A DNA stretch of 36,966 nucleotides, from the NCBI GenBank assembly GCA_031553435.1, contig JAVBLQ010000069.1, forward strand, positions 1 to 36,966, read 5' to 3'. Of this stretch, positions 9,601 to 17,747 are shown piece by piece (the stretch's first letter is position 1; each line of letters starts with the position of its first letter). The translations under genes were made by a program, and so were the position numbers. A model generated the notes under the pieces. The model had not been told where the DNA came from, searched no databases, and worked only from the letters and a program-made list of their open reading frames with translations. This DNA is from JAVBLQ01 sp031553435 (GTDB lineage Bacteria; Bacteroidota; Bacteroidia; Bacteroidales; Azobacteroidaceae).

Positions 9601-9830
9601 TGGGTATGATTCCGATGGCCATCCCTCGCGGACAAGGTTCGGAAATGTGGCAACCAATGGGTATCGCCATCGTTGGAGGATTGTTGCTTTCTACGATTTT
9701 GACTTTGATACTCGTTCCTGCTCTATATTCCATTTTCGGAGGATTCGGTGTTTTAAGGAAACGTAAGAAACATAAACGGGAATATCCGACAGCTAAATTT
9801 ACTTTAGCACAGGCGAAACAAAAAGACTAA
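6666..9830 (+). CDS. RND family multidrug efflux pump (AcrB/HAE1-like)
   Basis: This 1054-residue inner-membrane transporter has full AcrB-like length. It shows twelve expected membrane segments and two large periplasmic loops after the first and seventh segments. The proton-relay residues are visible: VDD in the fourth membrane segment gives Asp399 and Asp400 (GMVVDDAIVILENV), and Lys936 lies in the tenth (GIVVKNGIVLIDYV). The start region MKIYETAVKKPVTTALIFVG is typical. It works with the adaptor and TolC-like protein encoded just upstream. Hydrophobic-drug export is more likely than metal export, judging from VDDAIV and the TetR neighbour, but the substrate is inferred. Confidence 0.95.
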   Translation: MKIYETAVKKPVTTALIFVGIIVFGLFSYSRLAIDLMPDIETNMLTVVTTYTGASANDIETNVTRPLEDVLNSCENLKKITSQSKDNISLVTLEFNYGTDIDVATSDVRDKLDMVKSALPDNVGNPIIFKFSMDMIPVVIYSATANESVNALYKILDDKIATPLNRVKGVGAVTIAGAPQRQIQVNVSPEKLESYNLTVEQISDIIAKENLNVPAGSFDVGSQTYSLRIEGEFKESSQLLNVVVGSAGGRNVYLSDVATVNDTIQSRIQESYTNGTKGATIVVQKQSGANTVEIAELVNAQIEDLKKTLPPDVKLSMIIDTSDFIKSSIDSLTETILLAGLFVMIVVLFFLGRWRATIIIILAIPVSLIASFIYLMVTGGTLNIISLSSLSIAIGMVVDDAIVILENVTTHIERGSTPKEGAIYGTNEVAIAVIASTLTIVAVFFPMTMVTGLAGVMFKQLGWMVTIMILTSVVVALTLTPMLCSQMLRLNPNQGKLFDKLYAPIQRSLDRLDNWYANLVAKAVRNRWKTVMACLGLFVLIMVASSGIKSEFMPASDNNQISVRAYLPTGTRMEVTRTTAMKINKIIKEKYPEVDIINFSLGQADENNIWASVMTKNSSDLITFTLRCVDADKRDRTIYDIGNLFREDLANMPELYKYVVTPGGENSMFSGSSTLDVEIYGYDLAATDRLAAVIKERLSSVKGLQDLIISREDYRSEYQIIFDREKLAQNGLNSAVVANYARNRINGLILSKFREDGDEYDIVVRYDEKYRQAVSAIEDITVYNNQGTPIKIRELGKVVEKQSLPQIDRENRQRIIKVQGSLYKRPLSAVVEDVNKELDKLEKDGSMPENVGIQLGGTLVDQQESFADLGLLMALCVLLVYIVMAAQFESLTYPFIIMFSLPFGYAGVMLALLITGQPISLMAMIGMVMLIGIVVKNGIVLIDYVNLNRERSQSIDKAVVSGGKSRLRPVLMTTATTVLGMIPMAIPRGQGSEMWQPMGIAIVGGLLLSTILTLILVPALYSIFGGFGVLRKRKKHKREYPTAKFTLAQAKQKD

Positions 9831-9836
9831 TTTATG

Positions 9837-9964
9837 GTTACAAGTTACGGGTTACAAGTTACGGGTTACGAGTTACAGGTTACGAGGATAAATCTATACT
9901 CCCGTAACTCGTAATTACTTGTAACCTGTAACTCGTAACTACTTATAACCTATAATTCGTAACT
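9837..9964. repeat. GTTACNN heptamer hairpin (RND to PII-like junction)
   Basis: Seven tandem 7-nt units, all starting GTTAC (GTTACAA, GTTACGG, GTTACAA, GTTACGG, GTTACGA, GTTACAG, GTTACGA), fill 9837-9885. After a 15-nt loop region, 9901-9964 carries the reverse-complement units (GTAAC-type), more degenerate. The whole can fold into a long imperfect hairpin. It starts 6 bp after the RND stop and ends 10 bp before the next ATG. Other copies are at 14239-14266, 20358-20460 and 21124-21162. Confidence 0.9.
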
Positions 9965-9973
9965 AACAAAAAA

Positions 9974-10267
9974 ATGAAAGCAGTATTTATCCCCTTCAAT
10001 CAAGCATATAAAGATCGTTTGATCGAAATCATGGACAAAATGAACATCCGTGGTTTTTCTTCATGGGAAGCAGTACAAGGTCGTGGTTCCAAACGGGGAG
10101 AGCCCCACTATGGCAATCATGCCTGGCCAACAATGAATTCAGCCATTATCACCATGGTTGATGATGATAAAGTAGATAAGTTCCTGGAAGTCCTCCACGA
10201 ACTGGATATGAAAACAGAAGCACAAGGTCTCCATGCTTTTGTATGGAATATTGAGAAATGGATCTAA
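9974..10267 (+). CDS. Small PII-like (GlnB-fold) protein
   Basis: This 97-residue cytoplasmic protein has no signal or membrane segment. The alternation MKAVFIPFN...RLIEIMDKMNI...SAIITMVDDDKVDKFLEVLHEL suggests a beta-alpha-beta ferredoxin-like fold as in PII proteins, with a loop rich in Gly and His (QGRGSKRGEPHYGNHAWP, about 40-58) where PII proteins carry their T-loop. It lies downstream of an RND pump and its last 10 bases overlap the miaA start. The family call is from overall pattern only; a nucleotide- or metal-sensing role linked to the pump is possible but not shown. Confidence 0.6.
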   Translation: MKAVFIPFNQAYKDRLIEIMDKMNIRGFSSWEAVQGRGSKRGEPHYGNHAWPTMNSAIITMVDDDKVDKFLEVLHELDMKTEAQGLHAFVWNIEKWI

Positions 10268-11169
10268 TTACCCTTCTTGGCCCCACCGCCTCCGGCAAAA
10301 CTTCTTTTGCCGCTGCGCTTGCTGCTGAATTGGATACTGAGATTATCAGTGCCGATTCAAGGCAGATATATAGGGAAATGACCATAGGTACAGGAAAAGA
10401 TCTGGGTGATTATATTGTTGACGGGAAACAGATTTCTTACCACCTGATCGATATTTGCGAGCCTGGCGACAAGTATAATGTGTATGAATATCAACACACA
10501 TTTCATCAGGCATATGAAGTAATCAAAGCCAAAGGAAAAATTCCTGTTTTGTGTGGAGGAACCGGATTGTATATCGAATCGGTACTGAAAGGATACAAAC
10601 TCCTCAACGTTCCCGAAAATCCAGTCCTGAGAGAGCAATTGAAAAACAAATCCTTACAGGAATTGGAAGAAATCCTGCGCTCTTACAAAACGCTGCACAA
10701 TACAACCGATTTGGATTCGGCAAGAAGAACTATCCGAGCCATCGAGATAGAAGAGTATTATAAAAATCAGGCTCCGGACCAAAATGAATATGCACCTCTG
10801 AACAGCCTTATCATAGGTATTTCCATAGACAGGGAATTGCGTCGGGAAAAAATTTCCAAACGTTTGAAGGCTCGTTTGGAAGAAGGAATGATTGAAGAAG
10901 CTCAATCTTTGCTAAACAAAGGAATTACCCCTGAAGACCTGATTTATTACGGACTCGAATACAAATATCTGACGTTGTATTTGTTGGGAAAACTAACTTA
11001 TAGCGAGATGTTCTCCCAATTGGAGATTGCCATTCATCAATTTGCCAAACGCCAGATGACCTGGTTCCGCGGCATGGAAAGAAGAGGTTTCCACATTCAT
11101 TGGATTGATGCACAACTTCCAATCGAAGAAAAAATTAAATTTGCAAAAAAACTTTTAGAAATAGTTTAA
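10258..11169 (+). CDS. miaA: tRNA dimethylallyltransferase
   Basis: MiaA transfers a dimethylallyl group to A37 of tRNAs that read codons starting with U. The 303-residue product has the P-loop GPTASGKTS (8-16), then the substrate motif SADSRQIYREM with the catalytic Asp region at about 36-46, and the later GGTGLYIESVLKG (about 99-111). The length is normal for the family. ATG 10258 lies inside the 3' end of the PII-like gene (10-bp overlap), so translation is probably coupled. Bacteroidales often carry more than one miaA, so this need not be the only copy. Confidence 0.95.
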   Translation: MDLITLLGPTASGKTSFAAALAAELDTEIISADSRQIYREMTIGTGKDLGDYIVDGKQISYHLIDICEPGDKYNVYEYQHTFHQAYEVIKAKGKIPVLCGGTGLYIESVLKGYKLLNVPENPVLREQLKNKSLQELEEILRSYKTLHNTTDLDSARRTIRAIEIEEYYKNQAPDQNEYAPLNSLIIGISIDRELRREKISKRLKARLEEGMIEEAQSLLNKGITPEDLIYYGLEYKYLTLYLLGKLTYSEMFSQLEIAIHQFAKRQMTWFRGMERRGFHIHWIDAQLPIEEKIKFAKKLLEIV

Positions 11170-11190
11170 GTTTTCAAAATGAAAACTTAA
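11166..11190 (+). terminator. AT-rich hairpin after miaA
   Basis: TTAAGTTTTC (11166-11175) and GAAAACTTAA (11181-11190) form a perfect 10-bp stem with a 5-nt loop that overlaps the miaA stop codon. No long T-run follows at once, so it is either a weak terminator or an mRNA-stability hairpin. Its half-site AAGTTTTC also occurs in the palindrome at 3376-3403. Confidence 0.4.
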
Positions 11191-11213
11191 CACAGCCTCT
11201 TAATTCTTAATTC

Positions 11214-12995
11214 GTGAACTTACTCCAACTCTTCAAAAATATCACTCCTTTCGTAAAACCCTATCGTTGGTTGGTTGTATTTACCTTATCACTGACCTTT
11301 ATCGGATCGCTTATCGCTCAGGTAAATGCTTGGATCTTAAGATATACCGTTGATACGATCAATGATTTGGTCGAGGCTCACAAAGGTTTGAAAGAAGGAT
11401 TGTCCATACTTATTACCATTTCCGTTATACTGATAAGTAAAGAAATTATCAATTCCTTTATCCAGTTCGGACAAAAATATTACGGAGAAAAACTGCGAAT
11501 TTATGTATCCCGTGATTTGGCCCAATCGGTCATTGAAAGGATATTGACTTATAAATTGGCATTTTACAGTTCCCGTGACAATCAATCCGGAAAACTTCAG
11601 ACCCGTATTGACAGAGGGATAGAAAGTCTTACACGCTTGGTACAGAACTTTTTTATCGATATTTTACCCTTATTTGCCAATTCCATAGTAGCATTGATCA
11701 TGATGTTCAATGCCAATTTTTATGTGGGCCTGGTTGGTCTGTGTATTGTTCCTGTTTATTTCTATGTTACTCAGGTTCAAGCCGGTAAAATGGGAGGTTC
11801 ACGTCGTAAAATAAGGGAGCTGAGAGAAAATAAAAGCCAGGGAATTCTGGGTATTCTTGAATCGATCACCGTCATCAAATCATTTATCAGGGAGAATATC
11901 GAAAGCAAAAAACAGATGGATTTGCAGAACAATCTTACTGAAACCCAGATGAAAACCCATCACATCAGTTTTTTGTTCGATGCTTTGAAAAGTTTTGTAG
12001 AACAGATAGGTATTGTTATTATCATCATTCTCACAGCATACTTCGTGTTGGCCGGCGACATGACGATAGGAGCCATCATGTTTCATATCCTGCTGTTCAA
12101 CAATGTGTCTGCACCCATTCGCCAGTTGCATCGCATCTATGACCAGATGAATGATGCCATGATCTACTCCGAAAGTTTCTTTGATATTCTGAAAGCCGAC
12201 AATCAGATTGAAGATTCCGGAAATTACCGTTCATCCGAAATCAAAGGGCATTTCAAACTGAAAAATGTAAATTTTACCTATCCGGACAATCAGGTGCGTA
12301 CATTGTATGATATCAACATGGAAATTCTTCCGGGAAAAATAACGGCATTGGTAGGCTTGTCCGGAGCAGGAAAAAGTACATTGATCAACCTGTTGGATAA
12401 GTTTTACCAACCGGATTCGGGTGAAATTCTGTTGGATGGCGTTACCTTATCCGAATACGATACCGCATTTTTAAGGGAAAATATAGGATTGGTACTTCAG
12501 AAAAATCATATTTTCAACGGAACGATAGAAGAGAATATCCGCTATGGAAATCCCCACGCGAGACAGGAAGAGGTTGTAGAAGCAGCTAAAAAGTCGTATA
12601 TTCATGATCAGATTATGACTTTGCCTCAAAAATACCAGACATCGGCCTTGGCTTTGTCCGGAGGACAACAGCAAAAAATAGCTATTGCCCGGATGTTTTT
12701 GAAAAATCCTCCCATCATCTTTCTGGATGAACCTACAGCCAGCCTGGATGCCGTATCTACAGAGCAAATAAAAAATAGCCTCGATGCTATCAAGAAAGAC
12801 CGGACTGTGATTATCATTTCACACAGCATTTCCCAAATCATCGATTCAGACCGGATTTATGTGATGAGAGAAGGTCAGGTAATCGAATCGGGGACTCATG
12901 AAGAAATATACCATTTAAACGGTACTTACAAAGAAATTTTTGATGCGATGGCAAGAAGCCTTAATATTGACAAAATTTCGAAAACAATTGTTTAG
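11214..12995 (+). CDS. ABC exporter, fused membrane and ATPase domains
   Basis: This 593-residue type-IV exporter (MsbA/ABCB-like) has six membrane segments in the first 320 residues and a nucleotide-binding domain after that. Walker A GLSGAGKST is at 381-389, the signature LSGGQQQ starts near 481 and Walker B IIFLDEP has Glu506. The switch histidine is in IIISHS. The start is GTG at 11214, giving MNLLQLFKNITPF; no in-frame ATG lies close by. As a half-transporter it must dimerise. The stop codon overlaps the convergent sdaA gene by four bases. The substrate (lipid, peptide or drug) is not evident. Confidence 0.9.
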   Translation: MNLLQLFKNITPFVKPYRWLVVFTLSLTFIGSLIAQVNAWILRYTVDTINDLVEAHKGLKEGLSILITISVILISKEIINSFIQFGQKYYGEKLRIYVSRDLAQSVIERILTYKLAFYSSRDNQSGKLQTRIDRGIESLTRLVQNFFIDILPLFANSIVALIMMFNANFYVGLVGLCIVPVYFYVTQVQAGKMGGSRRKIRELRENKSQGILGILESITVIKSFIRENIESKKQMDLQNNLTETQMKTHHISFLFDALKSFVEQIGIVIIIILTAYFVLAGDMTIGAIMFHILLFNNVSAPIRQLHRIYDQMNDAMIYSESFFDILKADNQIEDSGNYRSSEIKGHFKLKNVNFTYPDNQVRTLYDINMEILPGKITALVGLSGAGKSTLINLLDKFYQPDSGEILLDGVTLSEYDTAFLRENIGLVLQKNHIFNGTIEENIRYGNPHARQEEVVEAAKKSYIHDQIMTLPQKYQTSALALSGGQQQKIAIARMFLKNPPIIFLDEPTASLDAVSTEQIKNSLDAIKKDRTVIIISHSISQIIDSDRIYVMREGQVIESGTHEEIYHLNGTYKEIFDAMARSLNIDKISKTIV

Positions 12996-14182
12996 ACGTT
13001 TCTTGCCAATCCTCCGGTCGAAGTTTCTTTATAGAGACTTGGCAAATCGTGTCCTGTTTCTTTCATTGTTTTAACCACTTTATCAAAACTGACCAAATGT
13101 TTTCCGTCTGAAAACATGGCAAATGTACAAGCATCTAACGCTCTCACTGCGGCAAAAGCATTTCGTTCTATACAAGGTACTTGTACTAATCCGCAGACCG
13201 GGTCGCAAGTTAATCCCAGGTGATGTTCCAACCCCATCTCTGCGGCGTATTCAATTTGTCGCGGAGAACCTCCGAATAACTGTGTTGCAGCTGCTGCTGC
13301 CATCGCACAAGCAACGCCGACTTCTCCCTGACAACCGACTTCCGCTCCGGAAATGGATGCATTATATTTAACGATATTGCCGATTAATCCGGCAGTAGCC
13401 AAAGCTTTCAATATTTTGGAATCACGGAAATCATGCCTTTTTTTCAAATGATATAAAACTCCGGGTAAAATTCCGGATGAGCCGCAGGTCGGAGCGGTAA
13501 CTATCAACCCTCCCGATGCATTTTCTTCTGATGTGGCCAGAGCATAGGAATAAATGGAAGCTCTGCTTTGTAAAGAATCTTTATAGCTTTTGGCTTTGGT
13601 AAAATAGGAAGATGCTTTTCGTTGCAAACCCAATCCTCCGGGTAAAACCCCTTCGGCTTCGAGGCCTCGTTCAACGCCTTCTTTCATCGTATTCCAAATC
13701 AGATCCAGATAATCCCAGATTTCTTTTCCTTCAGTATCTTCAACATATTCCCAATATGATTTACCGGTTTGTTCGATCCATTCGAGAATCTCGCGCATGG
13801 TAGTCATGTCATATATCTTATTTTCTGAAACCAATGTATGTTCATTGGCTAGATTACCTCCGCCAATGCTGTAAATCAACCAATTGTCGATACAGTCATT
13901 TTGTTCGTCAAAAGCTTCAAAATAAAGTCCGTTGGGATGAAAAGGAAGAAATGCGTCAGGTTTCCAAATGATATTGATTTCTTTTGGAGAACAAGCTTCT
14001 ATAATTGCCAGGTCAGTTAAGTGTCCTTTTCCGGTTGCCGCAAGACTTCCATATAAGGTAACCTGAAAACGTGCAGCATCCTTATTTTTCTCACAAAAAA
14101 TAATAGCAGCTTTTCGTGGTCCGATCGTATGACTACTTGAAGGACCATTTCCGATTTTGAATATTGCTCTGAGGCTTTCCAT
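12992..14182 (-). CDS. sdaA: L-serine dehydratase, iron-sulfur type, single chain
   Basis: L-serine ammonia-lyase converts serine to pyruvate and ammonia using a [4Fe-4S] cluster. The 396-residue product fuses the beta-like domain (with GPSSSHTIGPRKAA near the N-terminus) and the alpha-like domain. Conserved cysteines occur in TCGSSGILPG (Cys233) and in GLTCDPVCGLVQVPCIERN (Cys326, Cys330, Cys337), as expected for cluster binding. I place the start at the ATG of MESLRAIFKIG (14182). An in-frame extension up to 14269 only translates the GTTAC repeat and promoter region. Its stop overlaps the convergent exporter stop, and a TACTTTTG promoter element lies 22 bp upstream. Confidence 0.93.
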   Translation of the reverse strand: MESLRAIFKIGNGPSSSHTIGPRKAAIIFCEKNKDAARFQVTLYGSLAATGKGHLTDLAIIEACSPKEINIIWKPDAFLPFHPNGLYFEAFDEQNDCIDNWLIYSIGGGNLANEHTLVSENKIYDMTTMREILEWIEQTGKSYWEYVEDTEGKEIWDYLDLIWNTMKEGVERGLEAEGVLPGGLGLQRKASSYFTKAKSYKDSLQSRASIYSYALATSEENASGGLIVTAPTCGSSGILPGVLYHLKKRHDFRDSKILKALATAGLIGNIVKYNASISGAEVGCQGEVGVACAMAAAAATQLFGGSPRQIEYAAEMGLEHHLGLTCDPVCGLVQVPCIERNAFAAVRALDACTFAMFSDGKHLVSFDKVVKTMKETGHDLPSLYKETSTGGLARNV

Positions 14183-14203
14183 AGATTTTTCCGATATAGG
14201 AAA

Positions 14204-14234
14204 CAAAAGTATTAAAAAAAATGATGTAACTTTG
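14204..14234. promoter_or_regulatory. Divergent -7 promoter elements for sdaA and the GNAT-like gene
   Basis: On the minus strand TACTTTTG (14211-14204) matches TAnnTTTG and would start sdaA transcription with a leader of about 15-20 nt. On the plus strand TAACTTTG (14227-14234) matches as well and would place a GTTAC repeat inside the leader of the gene at 14272. No good -33 TTTG was found for either. Confidence 0.45.
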
Positions 14235-14238
14235 CTTC

Positions 14239-14266
14239 CCGTAACTTGTAATTCGTAACTTGTCAC
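14239..14266 (-). repeat. Four GTTACNN heptamers (single arm)
   Basis: Read on the minus strand the units are GTGACAA, GTTACGA, ATTACAA and GTTACGG. There is no opposing arm. The tract lies between the plus-strand promoter element and the ATG at 14272, so it would be transcribed in that leader. Confidence 0.75.
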
Positions 14267-14271
14267 CAAAC

Positions 14272-15402
14272 ATGAGCATAAAAATTAAGGAAGTAACTAC
14301 TAAACAGGATTTAAAAAAATTTGTCAAGTTTAATCTTGAATTATATAAAGATTGTCTTTATCATGTTCCGGGATTAATCGCCGATGAGATGATTACTTTG
14401 GATAAAACGAAAAATCCCGCATTTGATTTTTGTGAAGCAATTTATTTCCTTGCTTATAAAAACGACCGGATAGTAGGGCGAATAGCCGGATTGATCAATC
14501 ATAGAGCCAATGAAGTCTGGAATCAGCAATATGCCCGTTTCGGTTTTGTTGATTTTATTAATGACGATGAAGTGGTAGATGCTTTATTTGATGCCGTTGA
14601 AAAATGGGCTAAGAATAAAGGAATGAACGGCATTCAAGGCCCCCTTGGATTCACAGATTTAGATCATGAAGGAACTTTGATCGAAGGTTTTAATAAAATG
14701 GGGACAATGGCTGCTATTTACAATTATCCTTATTATCCACATCAGATAGAAAGAATGGGATATGAAAAAGATCAGGATTGGAACGAATTTAAAATCATAG
14801 TTCCGAAAGAAATCCCGGAAAAATACCTCCGCGTTGCCGAAATTGTCAAAAAGAAATATGGTCTGAAAATCATGAGGTTCCGGAAAACCAAAGAAATCTG
14901 GCCTTATGCAAAAAAAATATTCGATCTTTGGAATAAAGCATATTCGACTTTGTATGCTTATTCTCCTTTATCTGATAAACAAATAGAATATTACATCAAA
15001 ATGTATATTCCGATGCTTCGCCTGGAGTTGGTGCCCATTATTGTCAGAGAGTCGGACGATGCTGTGGTAGGTGTCGGTATTTGTATGCCCAATTTATCGT
15101 ATGCACTGAAAAGTGCAGGAGGAAATATATTCCCGTTCGGATTTGTTCCCTTGCTCAAATCGTTGTATGGGAAAAAAGTAAAAGTTATCGATATGATGAT
15201 TATCGGAGTTGATCCCGAATACCAAAATAAAGGAGTTAATTCACTGATATTTTGTGATATAATCGAGGTCGCCAATAAGTTGGGAGCCGAATGGTGTGAA
15301 AGTAATCCCGAATTGGAACTTAATCATAAAATCCAATCTTTGTGGGATAGCTTTGAAGCCACATTACACAAAAAAAGAAGAGCTTACTTAAAGAAAATAT
15401 AA
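14272..15402 (+). CDS. GNAT-like N-acetyltransferase fold protein (YghO-like)
   Basis: This 376-residue cytoplasmic protein is of a type widespread in Bacteroidetes and usually annotated as hypothetical or GNAT. The N-terminal half contains FVKFNLELYKDCLYHVPG and a strand-rich FLAYKNDRIVGRIAGLINH. It also has the conserved GPLGFTDLDHEGTLIEGF at about 121-138, which I recall from this family. The C-terminal half has IDMMIIGVDPEYQNKGVNSLIF (about 305-326), a GNAT acetyl-CoA-binding motif A (Q-x-x-G-x-x). ATG 14272 is chosen over an in-frame TTG 12 bp upstream. The substrate is unknown. Confidence 0.75.
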   Translation: MSIKIKEVTTKQDLKKFVKFNLELYKDCLYHVPGLIADEMITLDKTKNPAFDFCEAIYFLAYKNDRIVGRIAGLINHRANEVWNQQYARFGFVDFINDDEVVDALFDAVEKWAKNKGMNGIQGPLGFTDLDHEGTLIEGFNKMGTMAAIYNYPYYPHQIERMGYEKDQDWNEFKIIVPKEIPEKYLRVAEIVKKKYGLKIMRFRKTKEIWPYAKKIFDLWNKAYSTLYAYSPLSDKQIEYYIKMYIPMLRLELVPIIVRESDDAVVGVGICMPNLSYALKSAGGNIFPFGFVPLLKSLYGKKVKVIDMMIIGVDPEYQNKGVNSLIFCDIIEVANKLGAEWCESNPELELNHKIQSLWDSFEATLHKKRRAYLKKI

Positions 15403-15419
15403 AAACGGACAAATTTTTC

Positions 15420-17258
15420 ATGGAAGAAGTTAATAATTATCTCGATGATGATATCAAAACCCTTAGCTGGTGGGAACATATTCGTCGCCGTCCGGGAATG
15501 TACATCGGCAAATTGGGCGATGGTTCTTATGCCGATGACGGAATTTATGTTTTATTAAAAGAAGTGCTGGACAATGCTATAGATGAATACATGATGGGAT
15601 TTGGAAAAACCATATATGTATCGGTCGTCGAAAAAAATGTAACTATTCGCGATTATGGCCGGGGCATTCCTTTGGGAAAAGTGTTGGATGCTTCTTCCAA
15701 AATGAATACCGGAGGAAAATATGATTCTAAAGCCTTTAAAAAATCAGTAGGGTTGAACGGGGTTGGTATTAAAGCCGTTAACGCCTTGTCATCCTATATG
15801 TTGGTTCAAAGTTATCGCGAACACGAAACAAAAAAAGTCATTTACAATTCAGCCCAGGTAATTGAAGATGCTCCCATTGTTCCGTCGGAAGAAGCGAATG
15901 GAACTTTGGTTAATTTTATTCCTGATGATAAGATCTTTAAAGACTATCATTTCAAGGAAGAATACATAGAGAATCTACTGAAAAATTACGTATTTTTAAA
16001 TGCCGGCTTGACCATCAATTTCAATGGAAAGAAATTTTATTCCAAAAACGGATTGGTCGATTTGCTGAATGAAAACATGACCTCCGAACCTTTGTATCCT
16101 ATCATCCATCTGCAAGGAGAAGATATAGAGGTTGTTATCACTCATGGAAACCAGTATGGCGAGGAATATTATTCTTTTGTCAACGGACAACATACAACAC
16201 AAGGAGGTACACACCTGGCAGCTTTCCGTGAAAGCGCTTCCAGGGTAATCAAAGAATATTTCAATAAAAATTTTGAATATGCTGATATTCGCAGCGGCAT
16301 CATTGCAGCTGTCAGTATCAAAGTGGAAGAGCCTATATTTGAATCGCAAACGAAAACAAAATTAGGTTCTAAAGATATGGGGCCTAACGGTCCGGGTGTC
16401 GCCAAATTTATTGGGGACTTTATCAAAAAAGAACTGGATAATTACCTGCATAAACATTCGGAAACAGCCGATATCATGCTGAAAAAGATATTGGATTCCG
16501 AAAAAGAAAGAAAAGCGATTGCTGGTGTCACAAAGCTTGCACGGGAACGTGCTAAAAAAGCCAATCTTCACAATAAAAAGCTCAGGGATTGTCGTTTACA
16601 TTACAATGATACAAAAGGCGACAGGCTGGATGAGACCTGTATCTTTATCACTGAGGGAGATTCGGCCAGCGGTTCTATTACCCAAAGTCGTGATCCGAAT
16701 TATCAGGCAGTGTTCAGTCTTCGCGGAAAGCCGTTGAATACCTTCGGATTGACCAAGAAGATTGTGTATGAAAATGAAGAGTTCAATCTCTTGCAGGCTG
16801 CTCTGAACATTGAAGACGGACTGGAAGGTTTACGGTATAATAAAATCATCATCGCTACCGACGCCGATGTCGACGGTATGCACATCCGTTTGTTGATTAT
16901 CACTTTTTTCCTGCAATTTTTCCCGGATCTGATCAAAAACAAACATGTTTTTATTCTTCAAACTCCTTTGTTCCGGGTGAGAAATAAAAAAGAAACAATT
17001 TATTGTTATTCAGAGGAAGAAAGACTGAGTGCCATCAAAAAATTAGGTCCTAATCCTGAAATAACACGATTCAAAGGATTAGGAGAAATATCTCCGGGGG
17101 AGTTCAAGAATTTTATCGGAAAAGATATTCGTTTGGATCCGCTTACAATGAAGAAACAAGATTCTGTAAAAGAGATGCTTGAATTCTATATGGGTAAGAA
17201 TACGATGGAGCGTCAGAACTTTATCATTGATAATCTTGTTGTAGAGGAAGATGTTTAA
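15420..17258 (+). CDS. parE: DNA topoisomerase IV subunit B
   Basis: ParE is the ATPase subunit of the type IIA topoisomerase that decatenates chromosomes. The 612-residue product shows the GHKL ATP-binding motif KEVLDNAIDEY (Asn52), GRGIPLG (about 81-87) and GLNGVGIKAVNALS. The Toprim domain has EGDSASGSI (Glu412) and the metal site DADVDG (Asp481, Asp483, Asp485). The length is close to the usual Bacteroidetes ParE and clearly shorter than most GyrB proteins, which favours ParE over GyrB. The neighbours coaD and an S41 protease repeat a common Bacteroidales order. A parC gene is not in the window. Confidence 0.88.
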   Translation: MEEVNNYLDDDIKTLSWWEHIRRRPGMYIGKLGDGSYADDGIYVLLKEVLDNAIDEYMMGFGKTIYVSVVEKNVTIRDYGRGIPLGKVLDASSKMNTGGKYDSKAFKKSVGLNGVGIKAVNALSSYMLVQSYREHETKKVIYNSAQVIEDAPIVPSEEANGTLVNFIPDDKIFKDYHFKEEYIENLLKNYVFLNAGLTINFNGKKFYSKNGLVDLLNENMTSEPLYPIIHLQGEDIEVVITHGNQYGEEYYSFVNGQHTTQGGTHLAAFRESASRVIKEYFNKNFEYADIRSGIIAAVSIKVEEPIFESQTKTKLGSKDMGPNGPGVAKFIGDFIKKELDNYLHKHSETADIMLKKILDSEKERKAIAGVTKLARERAKKANLHNKKLRDCRLHYNDTKGDRLDETCIFITEGDSASGSITQSRDPNYQAVFSLRGKPLNTFGLTKKIVYENEEFNLLQAALNIEDGLEGLRYNKIIIATDADVDGMHIRLLIITFFLQFFPDLIKNKHVFILQTPLFRVRNKKETIYCYSEEERLSAIKKLGPNPEITRFKGLGEISPGEFKNFIGKDIRLDPLTMKKQDSVKEMLEFYMGKNTMERQNFIIDNLVVEEDV

Positions 17259-17280
17259 AACTAAAAGTTAAAAATTAAGA

Positions 17281-17736
17281 GTGAAAAAAATTGCAATATT
17301 TCCGGGAACTTTCGATCCGTTCACCATTGGTCATCTATCTCTGATTCAAAGAGGATTAGCCCTTGTTGATGAAATTGTTATTGCTATTGGAATCAATCCG
17401 AATAAAAAAACACTGTTTTCTTTGGAAAAACGATTAGAGATGATCCGTGATTTGTTCAAAGACAATGATAGGGTAAAAGTTGAAAGCTACGATTCTCTTA
17501 CCATTGATTTTGCAAAAAAAATCGATGCGCGTTTTATCCTTCGGGGAATACGCTCTGTCAACGATTTTGAATACGAAAAAAATATAGCGGACGTTAATCG
17601 TAAAATTGCAGGAGTCGAAACTTTTGTTCTTTTTACCGAACCTGAACATACACATATTAGTTGCTGTATTGTGAGGGAATTAATATTGTATGGAAAAGAT
17701 GTCAGCGATTTTGTTCCCCCCAATATGAAAATGTAA
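17281..17736 (+). CDS. coaD: Phosphopantetheine adenylyltransferase
   Basis: CoaD joins ATP and 4'-phosphopantetheine to dephospho-CoA, the fourth step of coenzyme A synthesis. The 151-residue protein has GTFDPFTIGH (9-18, with the catalytic His18) and the second nucleotidyltransferase motif ISCCIVRELI (126-135). Most CoaD proteins have ISSS/ISST there, so the Cys-Cys pair is a mild oddity; the key Arg132 and Glu133 are kept. The start codon is GTG 17281, which lies at the end of a TTAAAAG-type repeat that fills the 22-bp gap after parE. Confidence 0.94.
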   Translation: MKKIAIFPGTFDPFTIGHLSLIQRGLALVDEIVIAIGINPNKKTLFSLEKRLEMIRDLFKDNDRVKVESYDSLTIDFAKKIDARFILRGIRSVNDFEYEKNIADVNRKIAGVETFVLFTEPEHTHISCCIVRELILYGKDVSDFVPPNMKM

Positions 17737-17747
17737 AAATGATATAA

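Noticed and set aside
9837..9964. CRISPR array
   Set aside because: Units are 7 nt and contiguous, without spacers, and an inverted arm follows; no cas genes are near.
14183..14269. N-terminal extension of L-serine dehydratase
   Set aside because: The extra 29 residues translate the GTTAC repeat and promoter region; the family start motif begins at the ATG at 14182.
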